Source of the DNA: Erpobdella octoculata
Lineage: Eukaryota > Annelida > Clitellata > Hirudinida > Erpobdellidae
Reading direction: 5' to 3'
DNA length: 64,000 nucleotides
Assembly: GCA_963978895.1 (NCBI GenBank)
Contig: OZ022244.1
Location: 23,108,031-23,172,030 of the forward strand
The position numbers were made by a program, and so were the translations under genes. The notes below the pieces were generated by a model. It ran no database searches and had not been told where the DNA came from. It saw only the letters and a list, made by a program, of their open reading frames with translations. Numbering within the stretch: position 1 is the first letter of the stretch; every line of letters starts with the position of its first letter. Positions 35,380-46,590 of the stretch are shown one piece after another.

Positions 35380-35915
35380 GGACGGACGGACGGATGAACG
35401 TATCAACGGTGGACGGACGGATGGATGGACGTATAGACAGACAGACGGTTGGACGGACGGACGGGTGGATGGATGGATGGATGGATGGATGGATGGATGG
35501 ATGGATGGATGGATGGATGGATGGATGGATGGATGGATGGATGGATGGATGGATGGATGGATGGATGGATGGATGGATGGATGGATGGATGGATGGATGG
35601 ATGGATGGATGGATGGATGGATGGATGGATGGATGGATGGATGGATGGATGGATGGATGGATGGATGATGGATGGATGGATGGATGGATGGGATGATGGA
35701 TGGATGGATGGATGGATGGATGGATGGATGGATGGATGGATGGATGGATGGATGGATGGATGGATGGATGGATGGATGGATGGATGGATGGATGGATGGA
35801 TGGATGGATGGTTGGATGGATGGATGGATGGATGGATGGATGGATGGATGGATGGATGGATGGATGGATGGATGGATGGATGGATGGACGGACGGACGGA
35901 TGGATGGATGGATGT
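35380..35915. repeat. (GATG)n microsatellite
   Basis: About 500 bp of nearly perfect GGAT units with three single-base slips (35667, 35690, 35812) and degenerate ACGG-containing edges. It lies about 400 bp upstream of the PLEKHA start. The MDGW and HPSI readings are artefacts. Confidence 0.95.
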
Positions 35916-37203
35916 ATGGAAATAAAATTCGGAATGATAGACGCTCACATTGATGGATAAAGATAAATAAAATAGTATTGACAAAAATATGAATAACCAA
36001 TAAATGGTATAACGCAGCCTCCTATCCTATAACCTCTGCCCCAGTAGCAAGCTTTCCCTGTTCTGCGCTCATGTAGAAAACAATCTTTCTAGGAAAGGAA
36101 CTGCATGTGATTTGGTGAAGCTTAGAAAGCTATCTATTTGACCAATAGGCTACATTATTTATTAAGTTGAGAAATTTTGGAGTTCCGACTTTTCAACCAT
36201 CTGCCGCATTTCATTCGCCCATACAAACGCCAACACCTTTTATTAACTGTTAAGAAACTTTCCGATCTGGGTCAGCGGGTCGGGTCACACCGACGTTCAG
36301 GTGAAAGCCCCACTAAGCCACTAATGGTCACTAAAGGTCACTAAACTTTTTTATACAATTTTAGATGATCTACTAATTTAGATGATCTACTAATTCAGAT
36401 GATGCAGCACATGAATGCTATTTGTGACAAATTAACTGAGAACTAAATAGCATTTTATATGTTTTCTACTTCGCAAATTCTAAAATTCAAACTTTCTTTA
36501 CCGGCGATTTCTCACGTTTTCCGGTGTTAATTCGAATCACCTTTTTCTGAACAAAGAAACTCATTATAAGAAATGCAACTGCCCGACTTTGATGTTGCCT
36601 TCAATTACTTAGACACGCCATCAAATATGAAAAATTCCTTTAAAGCGGTTTTTCTGTTCAATATTTTAACTTCAAGTTCAATCAGAAATCACTCGATCAT
36701 TAATAATTTTGAATTTTCTTCATACGTATCATAAAACAAAACCTACAAACGCACAAAATATCATCGGAAAGAATTGTAATTTGGCCTCGAGCTATTTAAT
36801 CGAATCGAGAGTGCACTTGCCATTTTAATAACGAAACGGCTCATGTTTCCCTCCAGTAGCCATGGTGATTGACGAGTTGGAAATAATAAATAAACACTTT
36901 TTAATTTCAATCGTCAAATTATTTTTGTGATTCTCAACGGCTTCGTGTAAACGTTTGCATCGCCAGTTTCTTGGTCATTCCGACACGTCATTAACAATTG
37001 GCCACTCCCACCTGACCAAGGTAAAAAACGCCCCCTATCATGCCACTCTCTTTTCTACCTGTCTCACACTTATATATAAAAGTTTAAAAGATTTAACAAA
37101 TTTTAGATACGCGTTTATTTTTCATTAGCTTTTGTGAAATGAGCATGACTAGTTACGTCAATGTCTAAAATCCGCGGTTGATAGGAACGTAAATTATATT
37201 ATT
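35916..37203. other. spacer between divergent PLEKHA and ATXN1-like genes
   Basis: Unique-looking, somewhat less AT-rich DNA. TATATATAAAAG at 37071 is a TATA-like element 130 bp before the ATXN1-like ATG. A nine-codon uORF (37139-37168) lies in the presumed leader. GATGATCTACTAATT is duplicated at 36364-36400. Confidence 0.4.
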
Positions 37204-37797
37204 ATGTGGGCAGAAAATAATTATTCTTTACACAAAAACTTTTCAAAGAATACTTCTCAATGTTTCCCAACAAAAAATCAATATTTAAATCATTATAAAC
37301 CGACGTGTTATCCCAATTACTACTCTCATCCTTCGAACGAACTTCATCAAACACAGCCAAGGTCACCGTTCAAAACGCCCGCATGTCTACCCAACTCACT
37401 TCAAGCACCACAACCACCACCACAACCACTCAACAGAAACACCGTCATCGAATCAAAAAACTGTTCAACAGCACAGTCTGATGTTCACGGTTCATTGAAG
37501 CAGGGCGGTTCTACCAAAAGAACGTTCAACACGAAATGCCTGATCGATAGAAAGTTGTCATTTTGTGGCGTTTCCGATCATTCCAACCTTGAAGTTTGTT
37601 TCAATGCAGCAACTCGAGTGAAACTAGCAACCGGAGAGCTCTGCTATGTAGGAAATATCACCACTCAAGATTTCTACGATGACTGTAGGAGTTTTTCTGA
37701 TTTCTCGGTTGTTCGTATGACTGTCGTTCACATGAAAGAGAACCACGAAAAAAACACTGTCGCACTGGGCTTCGTCGTTGGCCTCGACAAAATTCAG
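37204..37797 (+). CDS. ataxin-1-like protein, first coding exon with start of AXH domain (3' incomplete)
   Basis: Begins at ATG 37204 and runs 198 codons to a GT donor after AAAATTCAG (37797); reading on gives a stop at 37830. Residues 1 to about 115 are Asn/Ser/Pro/Gln-rich and disordered-looking, with Pro runs (QAPQPPPQP). From about residue 137, FNAATRVKLATGELCYVGNI, TTQDF, VVRMTVVHM and VALGFVVGLDKIQ match the first half of the AXH domain of ataxin-1 (FMKGSIIQLANGEL, VEDLKTEDFI, VAVIQFAVGEHRAQ). AXH mediates dimerisation and RNA or Capicua binding. The split falls where, from memory, the human ATXN1 coding intron splits AXH (after HRAQ), which supports a true donor. The second half (with the usual PFFVFGQGWSS) was not found in the window. 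A nine-codon uORF precedes it. Confidence 0.75.
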
Positions 37798-38081
37798 GTT
37801 GAACTTTTTCTTAGATTCGGATTTTTATAGATTTAAACTATAAGAGCTGGCGGTGAAACGGTTCATGATGAGACTCGTATCAATGTGTCTGTCTATTAGT
37901 ATTAGTTCTATGTATAATATTGATTGGTGGTCGTTCCAGTTTATTTTACACAGAAACTCAAAGCGGAACTGATTAAACGTACCAGTCGTTGAGCACTGAC
38001 CTTGACCCAACTAACTTTCACTTTTTAATAGATATTTCAAGTTTATTTAATTGTTCGTCTTGTTATCTGGTGAAAAATCTA

Positions 38082-39975
38082 TCTATATATATAAAAGAAC
38101 ATGTCCTGACTGACTGATAATCAACGCCGAGCTCAAACGCCTCCTCCTAGGAACGTGAAATTTGGAACTTATATTACTTTTATAGTGCAAACATCCGCTA
38201 AGAAAGGATTTTTGAAAACTTTGCTCCTGAAGCGAAAAAACTGGAAAACAAACTTTTTTCTAAACATTTTTTCTAAAATATTTTTCTGAAATTTGGTATA
38301 TAGATTCTTTTTAAAAAATAAAAAGATACATGTTTCACCATTTTTTGAAAATTTGGTTTCCCGGACCTCAAATGTGGGTTGGAAAATTGGGTTATTTGGT
38401 TTTTAAAGTAGCTGCTACTCAAACACTGTGAATGCTACAGGAGTAAAAATTAGTATTTAGTTTCTACTTCAAAAATAATGAAATACGTGTTTCACCATTT
38501 TTTGAAAATTCGGTTTCCCGGACCTCAAATGTGGGTTGGAAAATTGGGTTATTTGGTTTTTAAAGTAGCTTCTACTCAAAAACTGTTAATGCTACAGGAG
38601 TAAAAATTAGTATTTAGTTTCTACTCCAAAAATAATGAAATACGTGTTTTAGCATTTTTTGAAAATTTGGTTTCCAGGACTTCAAATGTTGGGTGGAAAA
38701 TAGGGCTATTTGTCTTTTATAGTAACTGCTACTCAAAAACAGTAAATACCACAGATGTAAAAATTATTATTTAGTTTCTTTTCTAAAAATAAAGATATAC
38801 GTATTTCACCATTTTTCACAAATTTGGTTTCCCGGACCTCAAATGTGGGTTGGAAAATTGGGTTATTTGGTTTTTAAAGTAGCTGCTACTCAAAAACTGT
38901 GAATGCTACAGGAGTAAAAATTAGTATTTAGTTTCTACTTCAAAAATAATGAAATACGTGTTTTAGCATTTTTTAAAATTTGGTTTCCAGGACTTCAAAT
39001 GTGGGGTGGAAATTAGGGCTATTTGTTTTTTAAGTAACTGCTACTCAAAAACTGTAAATACCACAGATGTAAAAATTAGTATTTAGTTTCTATTCTAAAA
39101 ATAAAGATATACGTGTTTCACCATTTTTTTACAAATTTGGTTATAGGACCTAAAATGTGGGGTGGACAATAGGATTACTTGGTTTTTAAAGTTGCTGCTA
39201 CTCAAAAACTGTGAATGCTACAAAAGTAAAAATTAGCATTTAGTTTCTACTCTAAAAATAATGATATACGTTTTTCACCATTTTTTGAAATTTTGGTTTT
39301 CAGGACCTCAAATGTGGGGTGGAAAAAAGGTTTCTTTGGTTTTTAAAGTATCTGCTACTCAAAAACTGTGAATGCTACAGATGTCAAAATTAGTATTTAG
39401 TATATACTCAAAAAATAATGATATAAGTGTTTCAACATTTTTTAAAAATTTGGTTTCCAGGACCTCAAATGTGGGGTGGAAATAAGGGTTATTTGATTTC
39501 AAAATAACTGCTACTCAAAAACTGTAAGTGCTACAAATGTAAAAATTAGTATTTTGAAGTTTTGTGCCGGATAAAAGTAGCTAAGTCCAGTTTATCACCG
39601 GCGGGTCAAGCCTTTATTTTAGAGTCTTCACACGGGCCAGGCCAAACCTTAAATCAAGGTGGGACGGGCCGAGATTTTTCACCAAGTATATAGATGTTTT
39701 AGTGATTTTAGGGTTTTATTTGCGCCGGGCTAAACCTGAAGTCAAGGTGGGACGGGCCGAAGTTTTTCATCAAGTATATAGAACTTCTAGGCCTGTAAAA
39801 AGGGGCCGGGCCTAATTCAGACGGGCTGTGCCGGGCCAGGAGTTCGGATTTTTAAAACGGGCTGGGCTAAGTTGTCGACGGGCCTAGACGAGACCTAAAC
39901 AATTGATCTCTACTATGGATGCACTGTTCAAACTCTCTAATTTCATGCGAGCGAAGCCGCTACGGGCACTGCTAG
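38082..39975 (+). mobile_element. Helitron (1.9 kb), first of a tandem pair
   Basis: Starts TCTATATATATAAAAGAAC at 38082, preceded by A, and ends GGGCACTGCTAG at 39975. The 5' region carries CCTGACTGACTG and the interior about seven copies of a 157-bp repeat. The 3' part is the GGGCCGGGCC block also seen at 1-231. No protein is encoded, so it is non-autonomous. Confidence 0.8.
38320..39560 (+). repeat. 157-bp tandem repeat inside Helitron
   Basis: Units start near AAATACGTGTTTCACC (38481, 38638, 38794 and on) and contain CTCAAATGTGGGTTGG and GCTACTCAAAAACTG. About seven to eight copies in this element and four to five in the next. Confidence 0.85.
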
Positions 39976-41465
39976 TCTATATATATAAAAGAACATGTCC
40001 TGACTGACTGACTGACTGACTGACTGACTGACTGACTGACTGACTGATAATCAACGCCGAGCTCAAACGCCTCATCCTAGAAACGTGAAATTTGGAACTT
40101 ATATTATTTTTATAGCGTAAACATCCGCTAAGAAAGGATTTTTGAAAATTTTGCTCCTGAGGGGAAAAAACTGGAAATCAAACTTTTTTCTAAAACAATG
40201 TATATCTCGAAAATAAAAAATGAGGAGATTTTGAAATTTGGTATATAGATTCTTTTTAAAAAATAAAAAGATACGTGTTTCACCATTTTTTGAAAATTCG
40301 GTTTCCCGGACTTCAAATGTGGGTTGGAAAATTGGGTTATTTGGTTTTTAAAGTAGCTTCTACTCAAAAACTGTTAATGCTACAGGAGTAAAAATTAGTA
40401 TTTAGTTCCTACTTCAAAAATAATGAAATACGTGTTTTAGCATTTTTTGAAAATTTGGTTTCCAGGACTGCAAATGTGGGGTGGAAAATAGGGCTAATTG
40501 TCTTTTATAGTAACTGCCACTCAAAAACAGTAAATACCACAGATGTAAAAATTATTATTTAGTTTCTTTTCTAAAAATAGAGATATACGTGTTTCACCAT
40601 TTTTTACAAATTTGGTTTCACGGACCTCAAATGTGGGTTGGAAAATTGGGTTATTTGGTTTTTAAAGTAGCTTCTACTCAAAAACTGTTAATGCTACAAA
40701 AGTAAATATTAGTATTTAGTTTCTACTCTAAAAATAATGATATTCGGGTTTCACAATTTTTTGAAAATTTGGTTTCCAGGACTTCAAAAGTGGGGTGGAA
40801 AATAGGGTTACTTGGTTTTTAAAGTAACTGCTACTCAAAAACTGTAAATGCTACAAAAGTAAAATTAGCATTTAGTTTCTACTCTAAAAATAAAAATATA
40901 CGTGTTTCACCATTTTTTGAAAATTTGGTTTCCAGGACCTCAAATGTGAAGTGGAAAAAGGGTTATTTGAATTTAAAATAACTGCTACTCAAAAACTGTA
41001 AGTGCTACAGATGTGAAAATTAGTATTCTGAGGTTTTGTGCCGGTTAAGAGTAGATGAGTTCAGTTTATCAACCGACGAACGGGCCAAGCCGTTATTTTA
41101 GGGTCTTCATAAGGCCCTGCCCAAACCTTAAATCATGGTGGGACGGGCCGAGATTTTTAACCAAGTATATAGACATTTAAGTGATTTTAGGGTGTTCAGA
41201 CGGGCCGGGCTAAACCTGAAGTCAAGGTGGGACGGGCCGAAGTTTTTCATCAAGTATATAGAACTTCTAGACCTGTAAAAACGGGCCGGGCCCATATTAG
41301 ACGGGCCGTGCCGGGCCAGGAATTTCTGTTTTTGAAACGGGCTGGGCCAAGTAGTCGACGGGGCGAGCCGAGACCTAAAAAGTTGATCCGTGCAGTACTC
41401 TACTATGTATGCACGGTTCAAATTCTCTAATTTCATGCGAGCGAAGCCGCTACGGGCACTGCTAG
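39976..41465 (+). mobile_element. Helitron (1.5 kb), second of a tandem pair
   Basis: The 5' TC lies directly after the CTAG of the preceding element with no host base between. It starts TCTATATATATAAAAGAAC, has an expanded (GACT)n block (39998-40047), fewer 157-bp repeats, and ends CTAG at 41465, followed by T. Confidence 0.8.
39998..40047. repeat. (GACT)n microsatellite
   Basis: Eleven to twelve GACT units. The neighbour Helitron has only two to three at the same place, so this block expanded after duplication. Confidence 0.9.
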
Positions 41466-41797
41466 TCCAGAATAAAGCTTTCTTAAAAGTTTTAGAGCTT
41501 TAGGTGGTCGAAAAGTGGGTGAATTTTTGTTTCTAAGATTTGATCAACACAGACAAACAAACAAACAAACAAACAGAGAGACGAATGAAGTTAAATAAAA
41601 GCATTTAATAACAAAAAAATAGATATTAATATTATATTTTGGTGCAAAATTTAGACTAGTCGTTAAAATATGCAACGGCGTTAATTCTTTTAATGCGCGC
41701 TAATTTTTTAGCGTTAATTAATGGAATTAATCGCAATTAATTCGCAGCTCTAGTATATACTAGAAATACCCCGTCAAAGTAAAAAATAGCGGTTTTT

Positions 41798-42167
41798 TAC
41801 CAATGCTTTTATTAACTCGTCGTCTCTGTTTCTCTGTCTGTCTGTTTGTTTCTCTGTCTGTCTGTTTGTTTCTCTGTCTGTTTCAAATCTTGCAATCAAT
41901 TTTTGAGTCACTTCCTGATGATAGATTTTTTTCAAATTTTGCATACATGCTCAAAATAGAAGACAATGCAATATTCAATTATTAGTTTTACAATAAGTCA
42001 ATTAATTTAGTTAATTTTAATTAATTTCGATATTTCGATATAATTAAGATATTTCGACTTTAATATAAAGTAAAAGAGTAATATAAGAAAAAATTGATTG
42101 CAAAATTTGTGTTTTAATTACATATAAGAACATTGGTTTTAAAAATTCGTTTTTAATTTACTTGTTT
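41798..42167 (-). mobile_element. MITE family A, copy 5
   Basis: Complete minus-strand copy with both inverted ends. Its TCTCTGTCTGTCTGTTTG block is longer than in other copies. Confidence 0.6.
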
Positions 42168-42188
42168 TGTTTTTATTGAGCTGTCAGA

Positions 42189-43300
42189 TCTATATATATA
42201 TAAAAATGAATGTTTGTATGTATGTATATAGGTATTGTATTCATGCATTGCCACACCATTCATCCGATCGTAATGAAATTTTCACACAACCTTGAGAGTC
42301 AAGGGGAATCAAATATAGAGAAAAAATTTTTGAAATCCGTCACAAAATGAGCGGAGCGGAGCGGGTGAGCGAGCGTGAACTATATATATATGTATGTGCG
42401 TATGTATGTGTGTATGTATGTATGTGTATGTGCATGTATGTGTGTCTGTATGTTTGTGTTTATGTATGTACTAGCTGAGATACCCGGCGTTGCCCGGGTT
42501 TTTTAGAGGTTTTTCTAATGTTTGTCTCTTTCTCTCCCGTTTCCTTTCCCACCTGCTTTCCCACTCCTGTTCGCTTTCCCGTTTTTGGTCGTTTTCTCGC
42601 TGCCGGTCGCTTTACCGCTGCCGGTCGCTTTCCCGCTCCCGGTCGTTTTCCCGTTCCCGGTCGCTGTCCCGTTCCCGCTCACGTTTGCTCTCCCATTCCC
42701 GCTCACGCTTGCTTTTCCGTTCCCGCTCGCTGTCCGTTCCGGGTCGCTTTAATAGACAAACTAACCCACAAACATTCATATATATATATATATAGTCTTA
42801 GCAAATCTATTTTACGTTTTATAGGCTAACAGAAGTTATGAAAGAATGGAAAAGAAAAAATGAGCGTGAACGGGAACGGGAGAGCAACCGTGACCGGGAA
42901 TGGAAGAGCAAGCATGACCGGGAATGGAAGAGCAAGCATGACCGGGAACGGGAGAGCAAGCGTGAGCGGGAACGGGAAAGCGACCGGGAACGGGAAAGCG
43001 ACCGGGAACGGAAAAGCGACCGGGAACGGAAAAGCGACCGGGAACGGGAAAGCGACCGGGAACGCGGAAAGCGACCGGGAACGCGCAAAGCGACCGGGAA
43101 CGCGGAAAGCGACTGGAATCGGGAGAGCAAGCTTGGAAGGAAACGCGAGCAAGAGAGAAAATCGATAACAAAACTTCTGAGCGGGAAAGCGACCGGGAAC
43201 GCGACGAAAACGGGAAAGTGGAGAAGGAAACGGGAGCGAGAGAGACAAACATTAGAAAAACCTCTAAAAAACCCCGGGCAACGCCGGGTAACCCCGCTAG
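42189..43300 (+). mobile_element. complete Helitron (1.1 kb) with internal inverted 3' end
   Basis: Starts TCTATATATATATAAAAATG after an A and ends CCCGCTAG before a T, so both Helitron borders are intact. The hairpin CCCGG-GCAACG-CCGGG sits before the end. At about 42473-42500 an inverted copy of the same 3' end (CTAGCTGAGATACCCGGCG) is embedded, followed by an inverted GC-rich minisatellite, then the direct one (42860-43100). It is the best template for reading the palindrome at 5483-8012. Confidence 0.8.
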
Positions 43301-43567
43301 TATTAAATAAAAAAGTTTTCCCTTCTCTACAATTATTATAGGAAGTTCAATCAAGTCATGATCTCAAAAATCGCTGTAAATGATGAAATGTGTAATTGCC
43401 AAATTTCCTTTTTGTGTAATAAGTATAGGTGGTTGTTGAAAGAGATGATTGAATAAAACAGTTAATAACTGATGCTTGTTTTACGTCCATTGAACTTGTC
43501 CATTATAGCTGTTGCCCTGTAAGAGTTCGGTTATCAAAAATTATCCATGGTTAGACCCACAGTCCAT

Positions 43568-43813
43568 ACAAGTAAATTAAAAACGAATTTTTAAAACCAA
43601 TGCTCTTATATGTAATTAAGACACAAATTTTGCAATCAATTTTTTCTTATATTACTCTTTTATTTTATATTAAAGTCTGGCCTGGCGTAATATGGTTCGA
43701 AGAGCATTGCGATTTCCATTAAGCTCATAAACAAAAATTTTGCAATCAATTTTTTCTTATATTACTCTTTTATTTTATATTAAAGTCGCAATATACAACA
43801 AATAAATATAATA

Positions 43814-43873
<60 letters not shown>

Positions 43874-44073
43874 CCTCAAGAAAATTAACTAAATTAATTG
43901 ACTTATTGTAAAACTAATAATTGAATATTGCATTGTCTTCTATCTTGAGCATGTATGCAAAATTTGAAAAAAATCTATCATCAGGAAGTGACTCAAAAAT
44001 TGATTGCAAGATTTGAAACAGAGAAACAGACAGAGAAACAGAGCCGACGAGTTAATAAAAGCATTGGTAAAAA
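43568..44073 (+). mobile_element. MITE family A, copy 6, interrupted
   Basis: Plus-strand copy whose left 120 bp are partly duplicated (43600-43675 and 43725-43790) and which contains a (TA)n tract (43818-43869). The right end AAAAGCATTGGTAAAAA is intact. Confidence 0.6.
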
Positions 44074-44396
44074 GTCTGTTAAATCAGCGTGATGAAGTCC
44101 GGAAACATATTAGTTTTTGTTTCAGCTTTCATTCATATTACAAATAATTACTTCTACAAAAACTTGCTGTTAAATCATCTGAGCTCATTCACACAAATGA
44201 AAGTATCATTTTCAACTTTTTTTGCTTGATCTGCCGGTGGAGGTTTAAATGTTTTTTTATCAGATATTATTTTAAATATATTTTGCAGTGAATTAGTTTT
44301 AAAAAGGCCCAAAAGTTTTTAAATATCTGCCAAATTTTAGAATTATTGATGGTCGAGGGGTAAATTTAGTAAAGATAAAGCCTCAGGCTTCAGTTA

Positions 44397-44417
44397 AACA
44401 ACTCTCTCTCTTGCTCT

Positions 44418-44494
<77 letters not shown>

Positions 44495-44526
44495 TCTCTC
44501 TTTCTCTCTCTCTCTTTCTTTCTCTG
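44397..44526. repeat. (TC)n microsatellite
   Basis: About 125 bp of CT repeats with TTTC interruptions. Confidence 0.9.
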
Positions 44527-44555
44527 ATTTTTAATTTTTTTGAATTTATAATCTA

Positions 44556-44830
44556 CTAGCATTTCCGTCGCGGCTTCGCTCGCTTGAAAAAGAGAATACA
44601 CATCCACAGTGGCGTACTGCACGCGGCGATTTTTTACGGCCCGACTCGGTCCGGTTCGTCGACAACTTGACCCGGCCCGCTTCATAAGTCAAAATTTCAG
44701 GCCTGGCACGGCACATCTAATTTGGTTTTTAAAGGCCTACAATTTCTATATACTTGGCGAAAAATCTCGACCCGTCCCACCTTGACTTCAGGTTTGGCCC
44801 ATCCGGTCTGAAGACCCTAAAATCACGGCA
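44556..44830 (-). mobile_element. Helitron 3' fragment, minus strand
   Basis: The minus strand ends GCGAGCGAAGCCGCGACGGA then AATGCTAG. Upstream, on that strand, lie the GGGCCGGG-type interior and CTTGACTTCAGG block of the 38082 family. 5'-truncated. Confidence 0.65.
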
Positions 44831-45149
44831 CTGAAGTAAGTCACACGCATTTCAGGGGGAACTTGGCCTAAATTGGGTTCCTCGCAATTAAGGGGGCCCT
44901 CGGCACCTAAGTGGGCACTTCCTGATTTTAAGCAGTTTTTCCTGGACTTTTCAGTGGGCCATGCGCACTTAAGGGGGCACTCGGCACTAAAATGCCCCTC
45001 GCAGTTAAGGGGATCCTCAGCAATGAAGTGAGCCCAACGTACTTATGAAAACCCCGGCACTAAAGTGGGTCATGCACTTACGTGAGCCTCTGCACTTTAG
45101 TGGCTCCCGTTCTTAAGCAGAGGTCTCCCCGCACTTAAGTGGGCTCCGG
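44830..45149. repeat. degenerate GCACTTAAGTGGGC repeat array, left part
   Basis: Irregular units of 25-35 bp sharing CACTTAAGTGGGC or CACTTAAGGGGGC. The array resumes at 46445-46590, so the hAT at 45150-46444 split it. Confidence 0.65.
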
Positions 45150-46444
45150 CAGGGTTGTTAACAATAGCCAGAAATTGTATTGGCAATGCCAATCCCAATA
45201 GGCACTTGAAAAAGTATTGACCATACCAATATCAATACTCAATTAAAAACGTATTGCTGCCAATAGCAAATACCAAACACTAATACTTAAAAAAAACCTT
45301 TTTCTCAAGTATTTCATTACAAGCAGACAAATTTAAAATCATACAATGCACAAAAATGAAAATTAAATATAATTAAAGAGATGTACAAAATAAAAAGCAA
45401 AGTGGCAAAATAACTCCAGGAAACTGAACGCGCAAACAAATACAACAAAAAATAACGAAAAATAAACAGAGCAAAATAAAAATCCTAAGCAAAATCAAAT
45501 TGAATATCACCAAAAAAATCATCCAAAAGTGATTTGAACAAAGACAACGATTCAGCAGACACCACCGGTCCAGGGAGCCGATTCTAGTCGTCCACCACTC
45601 TGTTACTGAAGTAATACTTCCTGCAATCTTTATGAGCCAACCTAGTAGTCAACTTGAACTCATGTCCCCTAGTTCTTTTGTCAGGGCAAAGTGTCAACCC
45701 CGGACAGTGGCAATCCATCAACTGACCAGACTTCATTTTATACAGTAGCCATTTTGACCACTTATGCTATTCACGGAAAATCATTAAAAGTGCAAAATTG
45801 CCGATTTGCGCAGCTAATAATTGCTCACATCAACAATATAAGGGAGAACAACAGTCATTTCATTTGTTTGTACTCAATTATTGCAAATTTTTAACAAGTT
45901 TTATTCGACACCTGAGCTATTATATAAAAACCCTTCAACCAACGGCTAACGACCTAACAAGCTTAACAGTTATCATCAGCCTAAATAATTTAATGTGAGC
46001 TTCAATACCTATTATTAAATTTTATTAATTGAAAAGTTTAAAGATTCGTTTTTGCTCAAATTTTAAGTTAGCAAAGATGAAATGGGGTGCTAAAATAGCG
46101 ACAGCAAGAGGCTAGAAAAATTATAATTCATTTAATAGTCTAAGTGCGATCCAGTTATATTGAGATCAATGGAGCACAATCAAACGGTAACAAATAATTT
46201 AAAAAAAAAAACAAATGTCAAAATGTACAAAAATAACTTTTCTAAGTTTGAATTTTTTGACAAATTTTAATTTTTAATATGAAAAAATATTGGTATTGGG
46301 TATTGACAAATTTTTATTCTAAATGTATCGGCGATACCAAACTAATTCTTCTCAGTAAAAGTATTGACAATACCATTCCCAATAACGAAAAGTTATTGCC
46401 AATAGTGTATTGGTATTTGGCCAATACCAATCTTAACATCCCTG
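45150..46444. mobile_element. hAT element with TIRs and 8-bp duplication
   Basis: Ends CAGGGTTGTTAACA and TCTTAACATCCCTG. The flanks are GGCTCCGG (45142-45149) and GGCTCCGC (46445-46452), a 7/8 target duplication. Subterminal ATTGGTATTGG-type repeats occur on both sides. It has no hAT transposase inside but contains a retrotransposon fragment. Confidence 0.75.
45487..45695 (-). pseudogene. non-LTR retrotransposon RT C-terminal fragment
   Basis: The minus strand reads RTRGHEFKLTTRLAHKDCRK, YYFSNRVVDD, a TAG in place of the usual Trp, then NRLPGPVVSAESLSLFKSLL and DDFFGDIQFDFA with stop. This is the C-terminal signature of CR1-like ORF2 (FSNRVVxxWNxLPxxVVxAxSxxxFKxxLD). It is 5'-truncated, dead, and nested in the hAT. 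Confidence 0.75.
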
Positions 46445-46590
46445 GGCTCCGCACTCAAGTTGGTCCTTCTTGACTTTTAACTGGCTTGTTCCTGACTTTT
46501 TACTGACCCTCTCCTGACTGTTTTCTTGGCTGTTAAGTAGCCCTCCCTGGCTTTTATGTAAGCTCCTGACTTTTAAGTGGGCCCATGGTT

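Noticed and set aside
35209..36000. Up to 263-codon ORFs of HPSI or MDGW repeats
   Set aside because: Translations of the (GATG)n microsatellite.
38320..39560. Regularly spaced direct repeats resembling a CRISPR array
   Set aside because: The 157-bp units are contiguous tandem copies without unique spacers, inside a eukaryotic Helitron.
40128..40367. Small ORFs in the Helitron interior (also 41128-41436, 50687-50893)
   Set aside because: Repeat-internal frames with no Rep, helicase or other recognised motif. Copies differ by frameshifts.
44383..44685. Arg-Glu repeat ORF
   Set aside because: Translation of the (TC)n tract joined to a Helitron tail.
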